DNA of 8,297 bases from Prevotellaceae bacterium UBA3849. Lineage in GTDB: Bacteria; Bacteroidota; Bacteroidia; Bacteroidales; Bacteroidaceae. Location of the stretch: the NCBI GenBank assembly GCA_002392645.1, contig DGHL01000118.1:10903-19199 (forward strand), in the 5' to 3' direction. The translations under genes were made by a program, and so were the position numbers. Shown piece after piece: positions 4,783 to 8,297 of the stretch (positions are counted from its first letter, which is position 1; each line of letters begins with the position of its first letter). The notes under the pieces are model-generated. The model saw only the letters and a list, made by a program, of their open reading frames with translations. It made no database searches and had not been told where the DNA came from.

Positions 4783-7395
4783 ATGAAAACAAAGATTTTC
4801 AACAAACGCCTTTGCGCTATCATGATAGCATTATATTGTCAAGTTATCTTATATGCTCAAACACAATACGATTATTACGACGATAGCGCAGTTGCAGGTG
4901 GTGCAGATAGAGCACTTAATGGTATAATTGTCATTGTACTTCTTGTGATTGCAGCAATTGTCTTGTTGTTTATTGCAAGCGGAGTTTTAAATGTGTACTA
5001 TTGGATTAACCCCAAAGCAGACCCCAGCTATAAGAGGGCTTTGGCGAAACAAGAGAAGGAAAGAAAACATGAAGAATATGTAAAAGAACAAAGGGAGAAA
5101 GCTTTCCCCAACGCTGTAGACTTAGGTTTGTCTGTAAAGTGGGCATCATTCAATTTGGGTGCTTATAAACCATCTGATATGGGAAGTATGTTTTACTGGG
5201 CAGAAAATCAGCCTTCGACTAAAGGGTATCCAAAATATAGTAAAGTTAAGGTTGATGTGATTGGTGATATAGCAGGCGATGATAAATATGATGCAGCTAC
5301 AAACATGCTGGGTAGAAATTGGCGTTTACCAACAGATGAAGAATGTCAGGAACTCTTAAATAGGTGTAAATGGGAGACAAAAGTTATTGATGGCATTGAG
5401 GGCAGATTAGTTACAGGGCCTAATGGGAATAGTATATTCCTTCCTTTTAACCAAAAGAGTTTTACATCAGGGAAATACGTATCAGGACATTACTGGACAT
5501 CAACTCCACATCATGGGAGTGAAAGCGCAAATGATTTGAGATTTGGAGAGAATTGTAAACTACCTGCTGAAATAAGGTGTGCAACGGCTTGTCGCTGTTT
5601 GTTCGGTATAAGACCTATTTATACAACAGTTACAAGAGCAATGTCCGATATGCAGAAAATAGCAGAGACAAAGAATGCATATGAGCAAATTTTGGAAGAA
5701 GGATCTCTCCTTGCAGACACAGAATTTGATTATAAATACTATCAGGATCAATGTGTAATACGCGAAGAAGAGAAGAAACAGAACAGTATTCCTCTATTTG
5801 GAGGCGTTTGTTTTGATGAAGATAAGATTCATAGAGACGAACATGGCGTTATTTATAGTTTGGATGGGAAAAGACTTTTAGAAGGGAGTCATTGTGATTG
5901 TAAAACTTACAAAATTAAGGAAGGAACCGAGTTCGTATGTAATGGTGCGTTTAGCACAGGGTTATGGGAAGGCTTATTTAACAAAAAAAAGAAAACGCTT
6001 GAAAAAATTATTCTTCCATCAACACTTCTATATTTTCCGACATCAGCTGTTTCTGAAGGTTGTGCGATGGAATCTTTGAGTCCCAATTATAGTATAATTA
6101 ACGAACTTCTCATTGATACAAGAAAGAAGTGTGTGGTTAAGTGTCTTAATCGTTATATTCAAAAAATCGAAATATATGAACCCATTGAAGAAATTGGAGA
6201 ATATGCCTTTGTTAACTGTAGCGTATTGCAAAGCGTTTCTTTGCCGAAATCAATGCGGAGAATTGGCGAAAGCGCATTTCGTCATTGTGAAATGCTATGT
6301 AGCATAAACCTGCCTGATTCTATTGACACTATTTCAGCAAGTGCATTCTTCAATTGCAAAGCTCTTCACATAAATCATTTGCCAAAGAATCTTTCTCATA
6401 TTGGAGATTCTGCGTTTCAGTGGTGTATAATTGATGGTATAAAAATCCCGAAGTGTATAAAAGAAATCGGGAAAGAACCTTTCTCCAAGAATTCAAATAA
6501 TATAACTTCGGAATCCTCTCGTTTTGTTATTATAAATTCATTATTAATCGATTCAGTAAATAACGAGTTAATTCAACTCGTTGATTCTACTGTTAAAGAC
6601 GTTTCTATACCAGAATGCATAACCAAGGTAAGGGATAATGCTTTTATACATACAGACATTGAATCAATAACGATTCCTTCTTCTGTAAAAGAAATGGGTA
6701 GTGGGGTATTTTGGAATTGCAAGGTCTTATCAAGTGTTCAACTTGATTGTACAATAGAGAGACTACCTAATTCTATTTTCGCATGCTGTTCATCCCTTAC
6801 ATCATTCGATGTGCCTGAATGCATAAAAGTCATTGAGTTGGGTGCTTTTTATAGATGCACAAACCTTCATACAATTATTTTAAACAAAGGACTTAAGACT
6901 ATAGAGAATCGTGCATTTGAAGAATGTACAAATTTGTTATCACTGAACATCCCTGAGTCAATAGAGAGAATAGGAGATGATTATGGCTCTTGTTTTAAAG
7001 ATTGTAAGAATCTAAAAGATGTTATCTACGATGCAAGAGAAGCAGTAATAACAGGCTTGCCTCAGGGTATGAACAAATTAACAATTGGCCCTCACGTTAA
7101 TAAATTACCTAAGAACATCCTATACAATAATTCTGTAATAGAGGTTTTAGTTATAACCAACAATGTACGACGAATTGAAAAAGGTTGTATTGCTGATTGC
7201 CAAAATTTGAAAGAAATCTCAATAGCTTCAAAGGACATTGTGATTGAAGAAGGCTGGATTAGAAACTGTAAAAGCCTACGAACAATACGAATACATGTAA
7301 ATGCCTATGAGCAAATCCTTCCATTAATACCGAAAGAACAAAAAATAAAGGTTAAGAAGATATATGACCATCAATTCCTATTTTTCAAATGGTAG
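4783..7395 (+). CDS. Membrane-anchored FISUMP-like plus BspA-type leucine-rich repeat protein
   Basis: This 870-residue multidomain protein starts with a signal-like segment (1-26: KTKIFNKR, then a hydrophobic core to LYAQ). A short acidic stretch and a strong membrane helix (about 47-69) follow, then a highly basic linker (78-107). Residues about 110-280 resemble a FISUMP (Fibrobacter succinogenes major paralogous) domain: AVDLGLSVKWASFNLG, FYWAENQ, RNWRLPTDEE and SGHYWTST. Residues about 380-840 carry BspA-type LRR_5 repeats of 23 residues (starts 468, 491, 514, 537 and 635, 658, 681, 704) of the form IxxIGxxAFxxCxxLxSIxLPxS. Two modules beginning IINxLLID (438 and 583) are offset by exactly 145 residues. 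LRR_5 proteins usually bind other proteins or surfaces; here the basic linker after the helix predicts a cytoplasmic C-terminus. There are 35 cysteines. The gene is AT-rich compared with those before 3220. The peptidase gene begins 7 bases after its stop. Its role as a sensor or adaptor is inference. Confidence 0.85.
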   Translation: MKTKIFNKRLCAIMIALYCQVILYAQTQYDYYDDSAVAGGADRALNGIIVIVLLVIAAIVLLFIASGVLNVYYWINPKADPSYKRALAKQEKERKHEEYVKEQREKAFPNAVDLGLSVKWASFNLGAYKPSDMGSMFYWAENQPSTKGYPKYSKVKVDVIGDIAGDDKYDAATNMLGRNWRLPTDEECQELLNRCKWETKVIDGIEGRLVTGPNGNSIFLPFNQKSFTSGKYVSGHYWTSTPHHGSESANDLRFGENCKLPAEIRCATACRCLFGIRPIYTTVTRAMSDMQKIAETKNAYEQILEEGSLLADTEFDYKYYQDQCVIREEEKKQNSIPLFGGVCFDEDKIHRDEHGVIYSLDGKRLLEGSHCDCKTYKIKEGTEFVCNGAFSTGLWEGLFNKKKKTLEKIILPSTLLYFPTSAVSEGCAMESLSPNYSIINELLIDTRKKCVVKCLNRYIQKIEIYEPIEEIGEYAFVNCSVLQSVSLPKSMRRIGESAFRHCEMLCSINLPDSIDTISASAFFNCKALHINHLPKNLSHIGDSAFQWCIIDGIKIPKCIKEIGKEPFSKNSNNITSESSRFVIINSLLIDSVNNELIQLVDSTVKDVSIPECITKVRDNAFIHTDIESITIPSSVKEMGSGVFWNCKVLSSVQLDCTIERLPNSIFACCSSLTSFDVPECIKVIELGAFYRCTNLHTIILNKGLKTIENRAFEECTNLLSLNIPESIERIGDDYGSCFKDCKNLKDVIYDAREAVITGLPQGMNKLTIGPHVNKLPKNILYNNSVIEVLVITNNVRRIEKGCIADCQNLKEISIASKDIVIEEGWIRNCKSLRTIRIHVNAYEQILPLIPKEQKIKVKKIYDHQFLFFKW

Positions 7396-7402
7396 TTTTG
7401 CA

Positions 7403-8188
7403 ATGAACAAACCTGATACAGAGATAAAACGGTGGGGCATCGTTGTGATACAGTCACTGAATCCCAACGATTACAAAACGGGAGAAATACTTTATCATGA
7501 TGTTCTCCAGTATAAAGAATATCATAAAAGAGAATCATTCTCATCCTTCTATGATGTTAATTCTTCGGAAGAATTTCGTTTGGCAGTGCAGGGTATTGAA
7601 AAGTCTATATTGGAAGGAGACATTCTTACCTTACAAATTGAAACTCATGGTTGTGACGAAGGTATCGGTTTCAATAATGGAGAAATTCTTAAATGGAAGG
7701 ACTTCTACAACATTATTCGACCTCTCAATATTAAAACAGGCCATTTGTTGTTTGTAGTGATGGCAATGTGTAAGAGTATTGCCATGATTTCTGCGATAAA
7801 TCCTGAAGAGCGTGCTCCATATCGAGCATTCATTTGTACGACAAGAATTGTTACTTCAAATGAAATATATAGGGGTTTTCTTGCATTTTATGAGAAATAC
7901 TTCAACATGTTGGACATTATGCAAGCCCTAAATGCATTGCAAAATGAAGTGAAGGATGATAATGGGTATTCTCCTTTTCAAGCGTTATCAGCTGAAAGCG
8001 TTTTTGATGAAACATTTAATCCCAATAGGAATATTTCTAGTCTGGTGGATAATCAGTTAAAACAATTAAACATCCCCATTACTGATTCAACGAAGTCAAT
8101 AATGGCTTATTACATTAAACAGTTATTGGAAAATTTGCATAATAGGTTCTACAATTACTATAATTTCAAAGACCTTTATAAATATTGA
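7403..8188 (+). CDS. Caspase-like (clan CD, CHAT/C14-type) cysteine peptidase candidate
   Basis: This 261-residue protein has no signal peptide or membrane helix and is probably cytoplasmic. It shows the layout of a caspase-fold peptidase: a first hydrophobic strand WGIVVIQSL (11-19), then a strand with the His-Gly motif ILTLQIETHG (74-83, His82), a helix (WKDFYNII), and a strand ending in the candidate nucleophile, LLFVVMAMCKS (Cys123). His and Cys are 41 residues apart, close to caspases. A further strand (RAFICTT) and FLAFYEKYF plus a following helix match the late CHAT/C14 region. The usual small residues around the Cys (AC-x-G) are replaced by AMCKSIA, so it is divergent. The final part (about 215-261) is helical and Tyr-rich, with no match I know. 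I chose ATG 7403, just past the LRR stop; ATG 7364 in the same frame would add 13 residues and overlap the LRR gene by 32 bases. A Schlafen-type gene starts 3 bases downstream. Caspase-like is likely; substrate unknown. Confidence 0.72.
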   Translation: MNKPDTEIKRWGIVVIQSLNPNDYKTGEILYHDVLQYKEYHKRESFSSFYDVNSSEEFRLAVQGIEKSILEGDILTLQIETHGCDEGIGFNNGEILKWKDFYNIIRPLNIKTGHLLFVVMAMCKSIAMISAINPEERAPYRAFICTTRIVTSNEIYRGFLAFYEKYFNMLDIMQALNALQNEVKDDNGYSPFQALSAESVFDETFNPNRNISSLVDNQLKQLNIPITDSTKSIMAYYIKQLLENLHNRFYNYYNFKDLYKY

Positions 8189-8191
8189 TGT

Positions 8192-8297
8192 ATGACCGAA
8201 CTTGAACTACAGCAATACCTGCTTCACGAGTACCCACAGGAGAATGCTCGGTGTGAGTGGAAAGAATTTAAAAATCTGAAGAACTCGTTCTGTGGGG
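8192..8297 (+). CDS. Schlafen AlbA_2-domain protein, N-terminus only (runs off the window)
   Basis: ATG at 8192 begins a frame open to the window end (35 complete codons). The peptide MTELELQQYLL, then EYPQENARCEWKEFKNLKNS, FCG, matches my memory of the start of Bacteroidetes proteins with a Schlafen AlbA_2 (putative DNA- or RNA-binding) domain, in which the xCEWKEF motif opens the domain. Many such proteins continue as RecG C-terminal-like or winged-helix proteins with roles in regulation or conflict. The start lies 3 bases after the peptidase stop, so cotranscription is likely. The codons here look GC-richer than in the two preceding genes, so this gene may have a different origin. The rest is outside the window and the identification rests on 35 residues. 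Confidence 0.6.
   Translation, partial: MTELELQQYLLHEYPQENARCEWKEFKNLKNSFCG

Noticed and set aside
4783..7395. Ordinary surface adhesin of the BspA type
   Set aside because: The repeats match, but the strong membrane helix followed by a basic linker, the high cysteine content and the lack of a visible lipobox or C-terminal sorting domain argue against simple surface display. Not fully excluded.
7364..7402. Upstream ATG for the peptidase gene
   Set aside because: It would overlap the LRR gene by 32 bases and add 13 residues before the first predicted strand; ATG 7403, 7 bases past the LRR stop, fits better, although neither has a strong ribosome site.
1..8297. tRNA, rRNA or intact insertion sequence
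   Set aside because: I saw no cloverleaf or rRNA-like sequence, no transposase gene, and no terminal inverted repeats framing a gene.

Overview
The window looks like a chromosomal segment from a Bacteroidales bacterium, most likely Prevotella or a close relative. The reasons are: promoter-like TAnnTTTG elements and few Shine-Dalgarno sequences; a BspA-type 23-residue leucine-rich repeat protein joined to a FISUMP-like domain; and AATTCA-rich and CCCTCCC/GGGAGGG-rich intergenic repeats of a kind I associate with Prevotella. The genus is inference.

Left part (1-3300), core-like and moderately GC-rich. Four genes read rightward: an acyltransferase-3 membrane protein, ispF (fourth dedicated enzyme of the MEP isoprenoid pathway), a short NfeD-family membrane protein and an SPFH/stomatin-like protein. 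NfeD and SPFH proteins are established partners, but here they are separated by 243 bp filled with repeats: a 7-bp tandem repeat that supplies the nfeD stop codon, then three 51-52 bp units that each hold an 8-bp hairpin overlapping a four-G-run (G-quadruplex-type) motif. A good hairpin terminator follows the SPFH gene.

Middle part (3300-4780), a scar-like junction. It holds a second strong terminator with no gene of its own, a six-unit tandem array of 22-bp near-palindromes, about 170 bp with no gene I can support, and then a broken gene (stop codons at 3784 and 3910). The broken gene resembles the C-terminal coiled-coil part of a plasmid or transposon mobilization protein (possibly MobV/Pre). 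Its own terminator hairpin follows at 4532-4565.

Right part (4673-8297), visibly more AT-rich up to about 8190. A Bacteroidetes-type promoter precedes a possible 26-codon leader ORF and a tight three-gene run. (1) An 870-aa protein has a signal-like segment, one strong membrane helix, a basic linker, a FISUMP-like domain and about 400 residues of 23-residue BspA-type LRRs. (2) A 261-aa caspase-fold cysteine peptidase candidate has a His-Gly motif and a Cys 41 residues later. (3) The start of a Schlafen AlbA_2-domain protein runs off the window. The topology suggests the LRR part faces the cytoplasm, and it contains 33 cysteines after the membrane helix. My main hypothesis is that the LRR protein and the peptidase form a sensor-effector pair, perhaps an abortive-infection or other conflict system, carried next to mobile-element debris. 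This is inferred from domains and gene order; nothing in the sequence proves defence activity.
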